A stretch of 17,010 bases of DNA from CAYGZL01 sp964354345 (GTDB taxonomy: Bacteria; Chloroflexota; Anaerolineae; Anaerolineales; UBA4823): positions 1 through 17,010 of the forward strand of contig CAYGZL010000050.1 of NCBI GenBank assembly GCA_964354345.1. The letters run 5' to 3'. Below are positions 1-7,574 of the stretch, one piece after another. How positions within the stretch are numbered: the first letter of the stretch is position 1; every line of letters starts with the position of its first letter. Made by a program: the position numbers and the translations under genes. The notes beneath the pieces are model-generated. The model searched no databases, had not been told where the DNA came from, and saw only the letters and a program-made list of their open reading frames with translations.

Positions 1-411
1 GAAACCATTTTCTCGCAGCGAAGCTGCAGCCCGCACCCCATTCCGGTGTGCCTGCCAGGGCACTACTGCCTCTGCGCCAAGTGAAGTTTTTGTGACTTTT
101 TGATTATCAGGTAATGGTGTGATCCCACACAGATGTAAACGCTTAAGACCCAGACCATCTGCGGTGCGCAACATCGCCCCCACGTTCCAGGCGCTCCGAA
201 TATTGTCTAATAATGCCTCCAGGTGCAGTTTGGGAGGTGGAGGCGCAGGAAGAGAAACCTCCCTTTCCACTGGCACCTGAGCCACCAGTTTGGTAGTAGA
301 GCGGCAACGTGGGCAATGTAAACCAGATGGACGACCTTCGACTACTACCGGATAGCGCAACCCACAAATTTCTCTTTCACACTGATAGATTTGACAGGTT
401 TTATCGGTCAC
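1..411 (-). CDS. TrmH/SpoU-family RNA 2'-O-methyltransferase with N-terminal zinc ribbon (partial, 3' end outside window)
   Basis: This is a SPOUT-class methyltransferase that would use S-adenosylmethionine to 2'-O-methylate a tRNA or rRNA ribose; the target cannot be told. The first 137 codons are visible. Residues 69-85 carry family motif 1 (NIRSAWNVGAMLRTADG), followed by the expected KRLHLCGITP and KTSLGAE segments; motifs 2 and 3 and the knot lie beyond the window edge. Residues 11-36 hold a zinc-ribbon pattern, C11-x4-C16-x16-C33-x2-C36, with CGLRYP and CPRC, ahead of a proline-rich linker. I chose a GTG start at 411 because GGGAG lies 9 nt upstream and no in-frame ATG occurs after the upstream stop near 509. 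The gene is divergent from the ATP-grasp gene. Family membership is well supported; the start is moderately supported. Confidence 0.88.
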   Translation of the reverse strand, partial: MTDKTCQIYQCEREICGLRYPVVVEGRPSGLHCPRCRSTTKLVAQVPVEREVSLPAPPPPKLHLEALLDNIRSAWNVGAMLRTADGLGLKRLHLCGITPLPDNQKVTKTSLGAEAVVPWQAHRNGVRAAASLRENGF

Positions 412-443
412 CGAAATCAACTCCCGGATAATAGATAAACGTT

Positions 444-449
444 TATAAT
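444..449 (+). promoter_or_regulatory. Possible -10 box (TATAAT) for the ATP-grasp/GNAT unit
   Basis: A perfect TATAAT lies about 65 nt before the preferred ATG at 517, in the short divergent intergenic stretch. I see no good -35 at the right spacing and no TG extension, so this is only a candidate. Confidence 0.35.
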
Positions 450-516
450 TCCTTCGCCCCTCAGGTGAGTTGGATTTTCGTATATGAACTGGCAGAGAGC
501 GAAAGGATTAGTGTTT

Positions 517-1536
517 ATGAGAGGAAGAGACATCCAGATCGCCTTAGTTTACAACATTGAGAACAATGTCCGGACCGGTGAACTTCATGATTTGGTTGCC
601 CTTCAATCTACAGTCGACTCTGCACGAAGTTTATCTCAAGCATTACGTTCTTTGAATTACCCGACGATTGAGATCGCTGTCCAGGATTCCTTAGACACCT
701 TGCGCCAGGAGTTAAACCCCTACTCACCGGAGGACACATTTATCTTCAACTACTGCGATGCCTTTACCGGGCGCAGCACGGGGGCTGCAACGATCACTCA
801 CCTTTTCGAAGAGCTGGGCTTCAAACACACCGGCTCAAGCTCAGAAGTGATTGAATTATGCACCAATAAAGCTCACGCCAAAGAACAACTCATCCAGCAT
901 AACATACCTACCCCCGCGTTTCAAGTGTTTGATCGCCCTGAGGGTGAGATCAAGGTTAATTTCCCGATCATTGTAAAACCGAATACAGAAGCCGGCAGCC
1001 TGGGAATCAATCTTAACTCTGTCGTAACCGATCCAACAGATTTATTTAACCAAATCCGGTATATCCTCTCAAATTACGATCAGACTGTCCTGGTCGAAGA
1101 ATTTATCCCAGGTAGAGAATTTGCAATCGCCATGTGGGGCAATGATACGGTTGAGGCGTTACCGGTTTCCGAAGAAGACTACCTGCAAATTTCCGATCCC
1201 CTTAAATGGTTACTGACTTACGAAGCCAAGTGGCTGCCCGAATCACCATATTATCAAAATATCAATATCCGCTGCCCGGCATTTTTAACCCTGGAAGAAG
1301 AGGCACACATCATCAATACATCCCTGGCGACTTACCGGGTATTAAACATCCAGGATTTTGGGCGGGTGGATATCCGCTATCACAACCACATTCCCTATGT
1401 GATCGATATCAATGAGTTGCCTGACCTTTCGTTGGACTCGGGTTTCCCCCGATCGGCTGCCATCGGGGGATATTCCTACACCGAGACAGTTGAACGGATC
1501 CTGGATATTGCATTAAGACGAGAGGGTTGGCGATGA
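517..1536 (+). CDS. D-alanine-D-alanine ligase-like ATP-grasp enzyme
   Basis: This 339-residue ATP-grasp enzyme has the Ddl (COG1181) layout. Known members use ATP to form an acyl phosphate on one amino acid and couple it to a second amino acid. Visible elements are an N-terminal QIALVYN strand (7-13), CTNKAHAKEQL (115-125, ATP-binding Lys118), IIVKPNTEAGSLGIN (151-165, Lys154 and a glycine loop), VLVEEFIPGRE (191-201), GRVDIR (282-287) and YVIDINELPDLS (294-305). The acidic residue and Asn needed for Mg binding are present as D297 and N299. Classical Ddl proteins have E-x-N-P here, so substrate specificity may differ, and I do not call it the cell-wall ligase. The ATG at 517 has GAAAGGA 9 nt upstream; an ATG at 484 has no clear site and adds 11 atypical residues. 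It overlaps the downstream GNAT gene by ATGA. Confidence 0.85.
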   Translation: MRGRDIQIALVYNIENNVRTGELHDLVALQSTVDSARSLSQALRSLNYPTIEIAVQDSLDTLRQELNPYSPEDTFIFNYCDAFTGRSTGAATITHLFEELGFKHTGSSSEVIELCTNKAHAKEQLIQHNIPTPAFQVFDRPEGEIKVNFPIIVKPNTEAGSLGINLNSVVTDPTDLFNQIRYILSNYDQTVLVEEFIPGREFAIAMWGNDTVEALPVSEEDYLQISDPLKWLLTYEAKWLPESPYYQNINIRCPAFLTLEEEAHIINTSLATYRVLNIQDFGRVDIRYHNHIPYVIDINELPDLSLDSGFPRSAAIGGYSYTETVERILDIALRREGWR

Positions 1537-2021
1537 AACCGAAAGCAATCGACATTCACGCAGCCGTCGAACTGGATGGTCCCCAGATCCGTTCACTTAC
1601 CGCCCAGATCGAACTCTTTAACCCTGAAGAAGTCGCCTGTGTGGAAGAATTATGGAATGAATACCGTTTTAAAGGGATGAAAACCAGCGGTTATCACTTT
1701 CTGATTGCGCGACACCAGCAGCAGGTTGTGGGATTTGCCTGCTATGGACTCCGCCCACTTACCCACGGGGCCTATGACTTATATTGGATCGCGGTTTCTC
1801 CGGAATACAAACGCCAGGGGATTGGCCGGCAGCTACTCGAGCGGGTAGAACAAGACATCCGACTACAGGGGGGACGATTGATCTTCGTGGAAACCTCTGG
1901 ACAGCCGAAATATCAGCCGGCCCGCGATTTTTATCTTGGCACCGGTTACGAGCAAGAAGCTACCATTCGCGAGTTTTATAAACCGGGAGACGATTTGGTA
2001 ATCTTTACGAAGCGTCTCTAA
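1533..2021 (+). CDS. GNAT-family N-acetyltransferase
   Basis: This 162-residue GCN5-related acetyltransferase would transfer an acetyl group from acetyl-CoA to an amine. The fold is visible as a central YDLYWIAVSPEYKRQGIG strand-loop (about residues 85-102), where the R/Q-x-x-G-x-G acetyl-CoA loop appears as KRQGIGRQLL. It is followed by RLIFVETSG and a C-terminal ARDFYLGTGYEQEATIREFY segment. The ATG at 1533 overlaps the ATP-grasp stop by ATGA and has AGAGGG 6 nt upstream, so a TTG at 1527 is less likely. This indicates translational coupling. Inference: the enzyme may acetylate the amino acid or dipeptide handled by the ligase. The substrate cannot be read from sequence. Its stop codon overlaps the stop of the convergent SIS gene. 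Confidence 0.88.
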   Translation: MKPKAIDIHAAVELDGPQIRSLTAQIELFNPEEVACVEELWNEYRFKGMKTSGYHFLIARHQQQVVGFACYGLRPLTHGAYDLYWIAVSPEYKRQGIGRQLLERVEQDIRLQGGRLIFVETSGQPKYQPARDFYLGTGYEQEATIREFYKPGDDLVIFTKRL

Positions 2022-3052
2022 TGCGTCTCGGTCACCTTGTGAATACTGCGTGGGGTTTCAGTACTGAAGCCCTTATGGCGCGTGAGATGATAACAGAATA
2101 GCTGGGCAGGGATAATCGCCACAATCGGGGACAGCCATTCCGGAATATCTCTGGGCAGCGGCATGGCGAGTTGGGCGATTTCCAGCGCCTCCCGCTCATC
2201 TGAAATAACCGCCAACTCCGCCGACTGTTCCAACCGCAACTGGCGTAAAAGGGGTACCAGGGTTCCATAGACCTGCCCGCGCGGCGCAACCGCCATTATG
2301 GGAAAGCCCGGTTCTACCATCGCAATCGGACCATGCAGGAAATCAGCCGAGGAGTAAGGTTCGGCGACGACATAAGTCAACTCTTTAAGTTTCAACGACC
2401 ACTCAAAAGCAGTTGAGTAGTTGAAGCCGCGTCCCAAGACTGCACAGCGCTGCATATAGCGGTATCTCTGGGAGTTCAGCGCAATCATCTGATCCAGTTC
2501 CAGAGCTTGCTGCACCCAACCTGGAACCTGCTCAAGCTCGCCCTGCCGGGTGCGGTCTCCAGACAGCGCCACAGACAGCATGGCGATCGCCATCAATTCG
2601 GCGGTGTAGGTCTTGGTGGCAGCCACTGCCACTTCCAATCCGGCCAGGATATCAATGGAAAAATCAGCGACCTGAGCCAGGGGTGAATCCGGCGCATTAT
2701 GGATCGCCAGGGTCAGGCAACCCTGGCGTTTACCCTCCGTCACAACCTCGACGATATCGGGTGATTTCCCCGATTGGGAAATACCCACCACCAAAGCCTT
2801 ACGAAGTAAGGGTGGCTGATTGTATAGCGTGAATAAAGAAGGCGCAGCCAAAGCGAGTGGCAGACGGTTAAAAGCGCCCCATAAGTAGTTTGCATAGCGT
2901 CCAGCATTATCCGAGGTGCCTCTCGCCGCCAGGAAGACATACTCCACTTGCCGGTGGTTAATTTGACCGGCGATCTCCTTGACGCGGCCCATCTGATTTA
3001 GCAGCAGACGTTTAAGTACCTGGGGCTGTTCGAAAATTTCTGAATGAAGCAT
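2018..3052 (-). CDS. Tandem SIS-domain sugar-phosphate isomerase/deaminase, GlmS C-terminal-like (AgaS/NagB-II type)
   Basis: This 344-residue cytosolic protein has two SIS domains (about 20-160 and 190-335), matching the isomerase half of GlmS without the glutaminase domain. Visible markers are EQPQVL near the N-terminus, AARGTSDNA (42-50), SQSGKSPDIVE (92-102, phosphate-binding serines), EVAVAATKTYTAEL (140-153), SLKLKELTYVVAEPYSSADFL-type text in the second domain, and the C-terminal TPRSIHKVTETH resembling the GlmS LAKSVT(V)E tail. Relatives of this size are glucosamine-6-phosphate deaminases or amino-sugar isomerases (COG2222). With no N-terminal Cys nucleophile it cannot use glutamine, so deamination of GlcN6P or a related ketose-amine isomerisation is most likely; the exact reaction is unknown. 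ATG at 3052 follows AAGAGG with about 10 nt spacing. Confidence 0.87.
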   Translation of the reverse strand: MLHSEIFEQPQVLKRLLLNQMGRVKEIAGQINHRQVEYVFLAARGTSDNAGRYANYLWGAFNRLPLALAAPSLFTLYNQPPLLRKALVVGISQSGKSPDIVEVVTEGKRQGCLTLAIHNAPDSPLAQVADFSIDILAGLEVAVAATKTYTAELMAIAMLSVALSGDRTRQGELEQVPGWVQQALELDQMIALNSQRYRYMQRCAVLGRGFNYSTAFEWSLKLKELTYVVAEPYSSADFLHGPIAMVEPGFPIMAVAPRGQVYGTLVPLLRQLRLEQSAELAVISDEREALEIAQLAMPLPRDIPEWLSPIVAIIPAQLFCYHLTRHKGFSTETPRSIHKVTETH

Positions 3053-3077
3053 TATAAGATAACCTCTTTCAGGTGAA

Positions 3078-3083
3078 ATTATA
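3078..3083 (-). promoter_or_regulatory. Candidate -10 (TATAAT) of the SIS gene flanked by an inverted repeat
   Basis: On the minus strand TATAAT sits about 25 nt before the SIS start codon. It lies between the two arms of a perfect 7-bp inverted repeat, AGGTGAA at 3071-3077 and TTCACCT at 3097-3103. No good -35 is visible. The dyad may be an operator for a sugar-responsive repressor; this is inference. Confidence 0.4.
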
Positions 3084-3135
3084 CCTAAAAAACCTCTTCA
3101 CCTTCCCTCATGCGCTGCCTCTAATAAATATTGAA

Positions 3136-3166
3136 GGGGCTATCCCACATCATGCGGGACAGCCCC
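3136..3166 (-). terminator. Rho-independent terminator of the double nucleotidase gene
   Basis: On the minus strand the arms GGGGCTGTCCCGC and GTGGGATAGCCCC form a 13-bp stem with wobble or mismatch at two positions and a 5-nt loop. The stem is followed by the T-rich run TTCAATATTTATT. It lies about 38 nt past the nucleotidase stop and also upstream of the SIS gene promoter, so it separates the two transcription units. Confidence 0.85.
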
Positions 3167-3203
3167 AACAGGTCAAACAATCAAACAACTAAAGGGTACG
3201 GGT

Positions 3204-6200
3204 TTAGCGATTGACGACAGGCAAGAAAACAACATTCGTGCCATGTCCTAGCTGCTTTATGACTCCAACGGTGGCCGAATCGGAAAGGTGGTCGATCACC
3301 CATTGAGCATCGGTAAGCAGCAGGCTGGCTGCATCCGCAGTGATATGCATCCGGCTTTGATTCTTCACCTCGAACATGAAGTTTTGCAGATAGCGGACAG
3401 CAACATAGTCGAGACCTCGATCCAGGTTCATCTGAGCGCTATCCAACCGTTTCATTAAGGTGTAGTAAGTGATGGGGTTATCAATCTTACCTTCATTGTA
3501 GAAGCGGGTCGTAGCGATCTTCAGGCTCTCGATCGTGGCATATACACTGAACGTCACGGACGCTTGGGAGGCATTACTGACTTTATCGACGGCTTTCACC
3601 GTGAATGTATGTTCGCCCAAGGCTAAGGTTAGCAGGTCAATCACCTGCCCATTTACCACGGGCACGCCATCCAGATCAGCCCAGACACCCAGCACGTCTG
3701 CCGAGCCTGCTTTTGGATTTTTAACCACGTTGAAATCGATGGTTAAGGAGTCGGTATGCAGGTATTTCATCGCCTGTGGCGAGTTGATCGTGATGGCTGG
3801 ACCATCGAGATTATAGAACAGCAACCGGCCTTCCATCGCGGGAGATACGGTACCCATGAAGGTGGTATAGTCGATCACTGCATCGCGCACGTAGTATTGG
3901 GTGTCATTGACGATCTGATTCAATGGCCACAGACTGACGCCCTTATCATTAAAGTTACACGAGCCAGCCGCCAGGTAGTTGACCGTCGACACCAGGTAAT
4001 ACTTGGAGGCGTCAGCAAAGTCTACTTCATGACCATTGAATGTTAGAGAAGCGACGTAGCTCTTGGTCGCGTCGTATTCTGCTGGATACGCATCGTTGTA
4101 GCTGATCTGACCAAGCGAGTTGATGTCAATCATGCAGGTAGTGTAGTAGGAGTAGCCACCGTAACCGATTACATACTTATAGAAGTAGTAGTTGCGGTAA
4201 GCGCGCTCTAACACTGCCTTTAGCTCCGGTCCGTTCATGCGCATCGTAACGAGTGAATTTTCGTAGGGCATGAGCGTGAACATATCGCTGACTTTCAGAG
4301 TCACCGGGTAAGGTCCCGTAGTAGCAATGGCCTTATTGGTCATCGCGCCCGACAGGTGAAAGTCAACATTTATGCCATTTTTGGCCAGTTCATAAACCGC
4401 GGCATCCGCTTGCATATTGGCGCCATTCGTCTCTTGCGTAAAGGCCTTCAAGGCATCGATCGCTACGGTGGTCTGGCCAATGACTGTATTGTTGTAAACT
4501 GCCAGTTGTGCTACATACGGATCGACGATGGCCTTAATATCTTCATCTTCTTTCGTGCTGCTGGTCACCGTCAGGTACTGCCCGGTGCGGCTGACAACTT
4601 CGTAGCCGCCGCCCACCTTCGCCCGCACGCCGATGATGATTTCACCTAACGTGTTGTTGTAACGGTAGGCCTGATTGATCAGTACCGGGATATTATTCGG
4701 GCCACCGACGATGGTTGGCAGGTATTTATAGTCGCCAAAGCCCGTGGCTGGGTTCGTATGGCTGTGCGAGCCGATGATTACGTCCAGGCCACTGACCGTC
4801 ATTGCCATGTTGGTATCGACGTTCTTGTCAACCTCAACGCTCTTCGGATCTTCGGTAAAGCCAATATGTGTCAACGCCACGACCACGTCATTGGTTGGAC
4901 GTAGTGCATCTGATAGCTCCTGCGCCTTATCCAGTGGATCACTGAAAGTCAGCCCGGGGATGTTGCTTGGCAGCTCGTAGTTGGGCACACGGTGATTGGT
5001 GATGCCCAGGATAGCTACCTGGATGCCATCAAGCGTCTTTTCGAGGTATGGTTGTACTCCCTGCCCTCCAGGTCCAACCTGGCTGAGGCCATAAACGCCA
5101 GTATCAGATACATTAGCGCCCAACAACGGGAACAGGGCTTGCTTGAAGACGCTGACAAAGGTGGCGCTGCCAAAGTTAAACTCATGATTGCCCACATCCA
5201 TGGCATCATAGTTCATCGCATTAAAGACCTTCACCAAAGGCTGCATTTGCAAGTTCGCTGGCAGTGGTGTGCCATCCGCGGCAAATCCAGTGGGTGCGGA
5301 CTTGAAGTAGTAGCTCATCGCATCACCCTGGATATTGTCGCCGCCACTAAGCAATATCGTGCGAGTCGGGTTATGTAGCCGTTCCTGTTTGATCAGGGTG
5401 GCTAACTGGGTGTAGCCGACATAGGCGCCCTTGGCCAGGTTGCCATGCGAGTCGTTGTGGTGCAGGATGGTAATCGGGATGATGCTCCCGCCACTATTGT
5501 TGCCATCGCGCAAGATACGACCATCCAGCGTTCCATCCCCATTCGGGCCTTTATAGGCGGTCTCTGGCGTGCCATGCTGCGCAGAGACGTAGGCGTTGAC
5601 AGCATTGAGCATATCGCCCCAATAAGTGATATTGGTCATATACTTAAAGCCGCCATAGCCATCGCCGCCGGCTGGCGCCAGGAACTCGTTGGTACCGACC
5701 TGATAATCCGCAGTCAAGTCCAGTGCTTCACATACTTTGGTGGCTTTATTCACCACGCAGTAATCGAACGCGCCCCAGGCATACGGCTGCGGCCCAGTTT
5801 TCCCATCGTTGTATCCAAAGTATTTGTACTTGATACCCGCGGGTTGGATGACGCCGTTGGTCACCTGTGGCCCCTTATTGAGCACTTCCAGGATCTGGGC
5901 GCCGGTCATCGTACCCACTACAGTGGCGTTGCCAAACGGCAGGATGGTGAACATGTTGCCATAGGTCAACAATGCGGGCGCATGCGTACCAGCGACACAG
6001 CCGGTGTTGACCCAGGCAGTGCCGTTGTAGCACCAATCGGTGCGGATACCGCCGGCGTTGTTGAAGAAGATATCGATGTCGTTGGCTGGTTCGCTATCCG
6101 TGTTAAGGTAATTGTAGATGGCATCGTCAATGAAGGTGCCCATCATGTTGTCGACAGTACCGCCCAGGCGAGGCAGGTCAACGGCCGAGTAGCCGATGGG

Positions 6201-7226
6201 TTGGTTGATCAGCGCCTGGTAGGCCGGGTCGCTGGCATAGGTGGTAATGATGCTTTTAACCACCGGATCTTCTGCTCCGGTGGTGCTGACAGCCAGTTTT
6301 TGCCAGGCGACTGTAACGGCGCCTGTAACGGGATCAAAGGTCATGTCGGTCCGACCGACCTGTCGACCATTATAGTACGCCTGGACAACGGTAGTCTTGC
6401 TGCCTACCACCGTTGGAGGAGGCGTAATATTCGTGTGACTATGACCGCCGATGATCAACGGGACGGGTTTGCCGACGTCGATTAACTTTTGAGCCAGGGT
6501 TTTATCCCCATAAACCGGGATACCGTAGCCGTAACCACCATCGTTTAAACCAAGGTGGCTTAAAACGACAATCACATCCGCTTGCGCCTTGAGCGCATCG
6601 TAGTAATGCAGGATCGAATCGGCCGGATCCTTGAAACACAAACCAGCAGTGGCAGAGGCAATCGTGATGATGGGCGTCTCAGTGGTCGTAACGCCAATGA
6701 AGCCTACCTTCACCTGGTTGGGAGCCACACCTACCGTCTTGACCACGTACGGCGTGGCAAAAGCAGGAGGCGTCCAGTTGCTGGCATCGCAGGTGCCCGA
6801 CACGATATTAGCGGTCACGTAGGGGTAGGTCGCCTGCGTCGTCCGGTCGGTCAGAACGGTCTGGCCCCAGTCGAATTCATGGTTGCCAAAAGTGGCTGCC
6901 TGGTAACCCATCGCGTTATAAACGGCGATGGTTGGCGCGCCTTGCTGCAAGTTGGAGAGCAGGCTGCCCTGCATCTCATCGCCTGCATCCACCAGCAGCA
7001 CGCTATCCGCGCCGACTGCTGTACGCACATCGTTAACAACTTGCGAGGTACGCGCCATACCCGGATTGCTGCCCGAGGCTTCCAACTGACCATGGAAGTC
7101 ATTGGTATGCAAGATCGTGAAGCCAATTGCAGCGGAAGGCGCATTGGAATTTGCAATAGCTGTTCCTGGTAAAGCAATAGCCAGAACCAGGATCAGGTAA
7201 AGAAGTTTTCGAAGATTGATGGACAT
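3204..7226 (-). CDS. Secreted tandem 5'-nucleotidase/2',3'-cyclic phosphodiesterase-like metallophosphoesterase
   Basis: This 1340-residue exported protein starts with a signal peptide (1-26, ending TAIA-NS) and contains two full UshA/CpdB-type modules. Module 1 (about 35-575) has NDFHG (42-46), GDEMQG (82-87), GNHEFD (114-119), H224, GHSH (261-264) and the nucleotide-binding NAGGIR (390-395). Module 2 (about 583-1135) has NDSHG (591-595), GDNIQG (629-634), GNHEFN (679-684), H787 and SHSH (820-823), but the NxGGxR site reads HLSGAM (957-962). A beta-rich Ig-like stretch (about 1143-1228) and a helical domain (about 1231-1325) follow, ending FLPVVNR. Members hydrolyse extracellular nucleotides to nucleosides and phosphate using two metal ions. 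B. subtilis YfkN is a similarly sized two-module relative. ATG at 7226 has AAAGGTG 7 nt upstream. Which substrates each module uses is uncertain. Confidence 0.9.
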   Translation of the reverse strand: MSINLRKLLYLILVLAIALPGTAIANSNAPSAAIGFTILHTNDFHGQLEASGSNPGMARTSQVVNDVRTAVGADSVLLVDAGDEMQGSLLSNLQQGAPTIAVYNAMGYQAATFGNHEFDWGQTVLTDRTTQATYPYVTANIVSGTCDASNWTPPAFATPYVVKTVGVAPNQVKVGFIGVTTTETPIITIASATAGLCFKDPADSILHYYDALKAQADVIVVLSHLGLNDGGYGYGIPVYGDKTLAQKLIDVGKPVPLIIGGHSHTNITPPPTVVGSKTTVVQAYYNGRQVGRTDMTFDPVTGAVTVAWQKLAVSTTGAEDPVVKSIITTYASDPAYQALINQPIGYSAVDLPRLGGTVDNMMGTFIDDAIYNYLNTDSEPANDIDIFFNNAGGIRTDWCYNGTAWVNTGCVAGTHAPALLTYGNMFTILPFGNATVVGTMTGAQILEVLNKGPQVTNGVIQPAGIKYKYFGYNDGKTGPQPYAWGAFDYCVVNKATKVCEALDLTADYQVGTNEFLAPAGGDGYGGFKYMTNITYWGDMLNAVNAYVSAQHGTPETAYKGPNGDGTLDGRILRDGNNSGGSIIPITILHHNDSHGNLAKGAYVGYTQLATLIKQERLHNPTRTILLSGGDNIQGDAMSYYFKSAPTGFAADGTPLPANLQMQPLVKVFNAMNYDAMDVGNHEFNFGSATFVSVFKQALFPLLGANVSDTGVYGLSQVGPGGQGVQPYLEKTLDGIQVAILGITNHRVPNYELPSNIPGLTFSDPLDKAQELSDALRPTNDVVVALTHIGFTEDPKSVEVDKNVDTNMAMTVSGLDVIIGSHSHTNPATGFGDYKYLPTIVGGPNNIPVLINQAYRYNNTLGEIIIGVRAKVGGGYEVVSRTGQYLTVTSSTKEDEDIKAIVDPYVAQLAVYNNTVIGQTTVAIDALKAFTQETNGANMQADAAVYELAKNGINVDFHLSGAMTNKAIATTGPYPVTLKVSDMFTLMPYENSLVTMRMNGPELKAVLERAYRNYYFYKYVIGYGGYSYYTTCMIDINSLGQISYNDAYPAEYDATKSYVASLTFNGHEVDFADASKYYLVSTVNYLAAGSCNFNDKGVSLWPLNQIVNDTQYYVRDAVIDYTTFMGTVSPAMEGRLLFYNLDGPAITINSPQAMKYLHTDSLTIDFNVVKNPKAGSADVLGVWADLDGVPVVNGQVIDLLTLALGEHTFTVKAVDKVSNASQASVTFSVYATIESLKIATTRFYNEGKIDNPITYYTLMKRLDSAQMNLDRGLDYVAVRYLQNFMFEVKNQSRMHITADAASLLLTDAQWVIDHLSDSATVGVIKQLGHGTNVVFLPVVNR

Positions 7227-7574
7227 AGTTTTACACCTTTTTTTCGTGGCGATAGCCGCTTAGTGAATAATATACGTAAAGATCATGAAGGTGAACTTCC
7301 TGGCTGCATTATTAACGCACAGCCAGACACATCAGCCGACCTGGGCATGGTTTTTCTACTTAATCAGTCAACCTCCTTTCTCGGTGGAACGATAATTATA
7401 GGAAATACTGGCCCCCTTAGTTATCCGTCCAAATGTTGAAATCCTTATAACCCGAATAGCGAAGCTCATTGCAGCTTATCTAGATGTAAGTCAGCGAGAG
7501 ACTACCTCTTTACATTATACCAAATAATTAAACCGTAATAAGGAATATATCAACCTATTCTAATCTTTAAGCTT
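7227..7574. other. 348-nt intergenic region: long leader of the nucleotidase gene
   Basis: No convincing gene lies here. Read on the minus strand it holds an extended -10 near 7514-7522, then about 285 nt of leader before the ATG at 7226. Within it are the small dyad AAGCT-GCAATG-AGCTT and a near-perfect anti-16S match GAAAGGAGGT (7371-7380). No reasonable start codon follows that match at normal spacing. I recognise no named riboswitch. A 36-codon plus-strand frame from 7285 lacks a ribosome site and was not called. Confidence 0.6.
7514..7522 (-). promoter_or_regulatory. Extended -10 promoter element (TGGTATAAT) for the nucleotidase transcript
   Basis: The minus strand reads TGG-TATAAT, a perfect -10 with the TGn extension that can compensate for a weak -35. 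An AT-rich stretch precedes it. Transcription from here would give a leader of about 280 nt before the nucleotidase start. Confidence 0.6.

Noticed and set aside
484..516. Upstream ATG at 484 for the ATP-grasp gene
   Set aside because: It has no clear ribosome site, and the extra 11 residues precede the first conserved strand; the ATG at 517 has GAAAGGA at 9 nt.
5445..6485. 346-codon plus-strand open frame opposite the nucleotidase gene
   Set aside because: It lies fully antisense to well-conserved nucleotidase motifs, has no recognisable domain and no ribosome site; the long frame follows from the base composition of the real gene.
7285..7395. 36-codon plus-strand frame in the nucleotidase leader (MKVNFLAALL...)
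   Set aside because: It has no ribosome site or promoter and is antisense to the leader. The hydrophobic start is probably chance.
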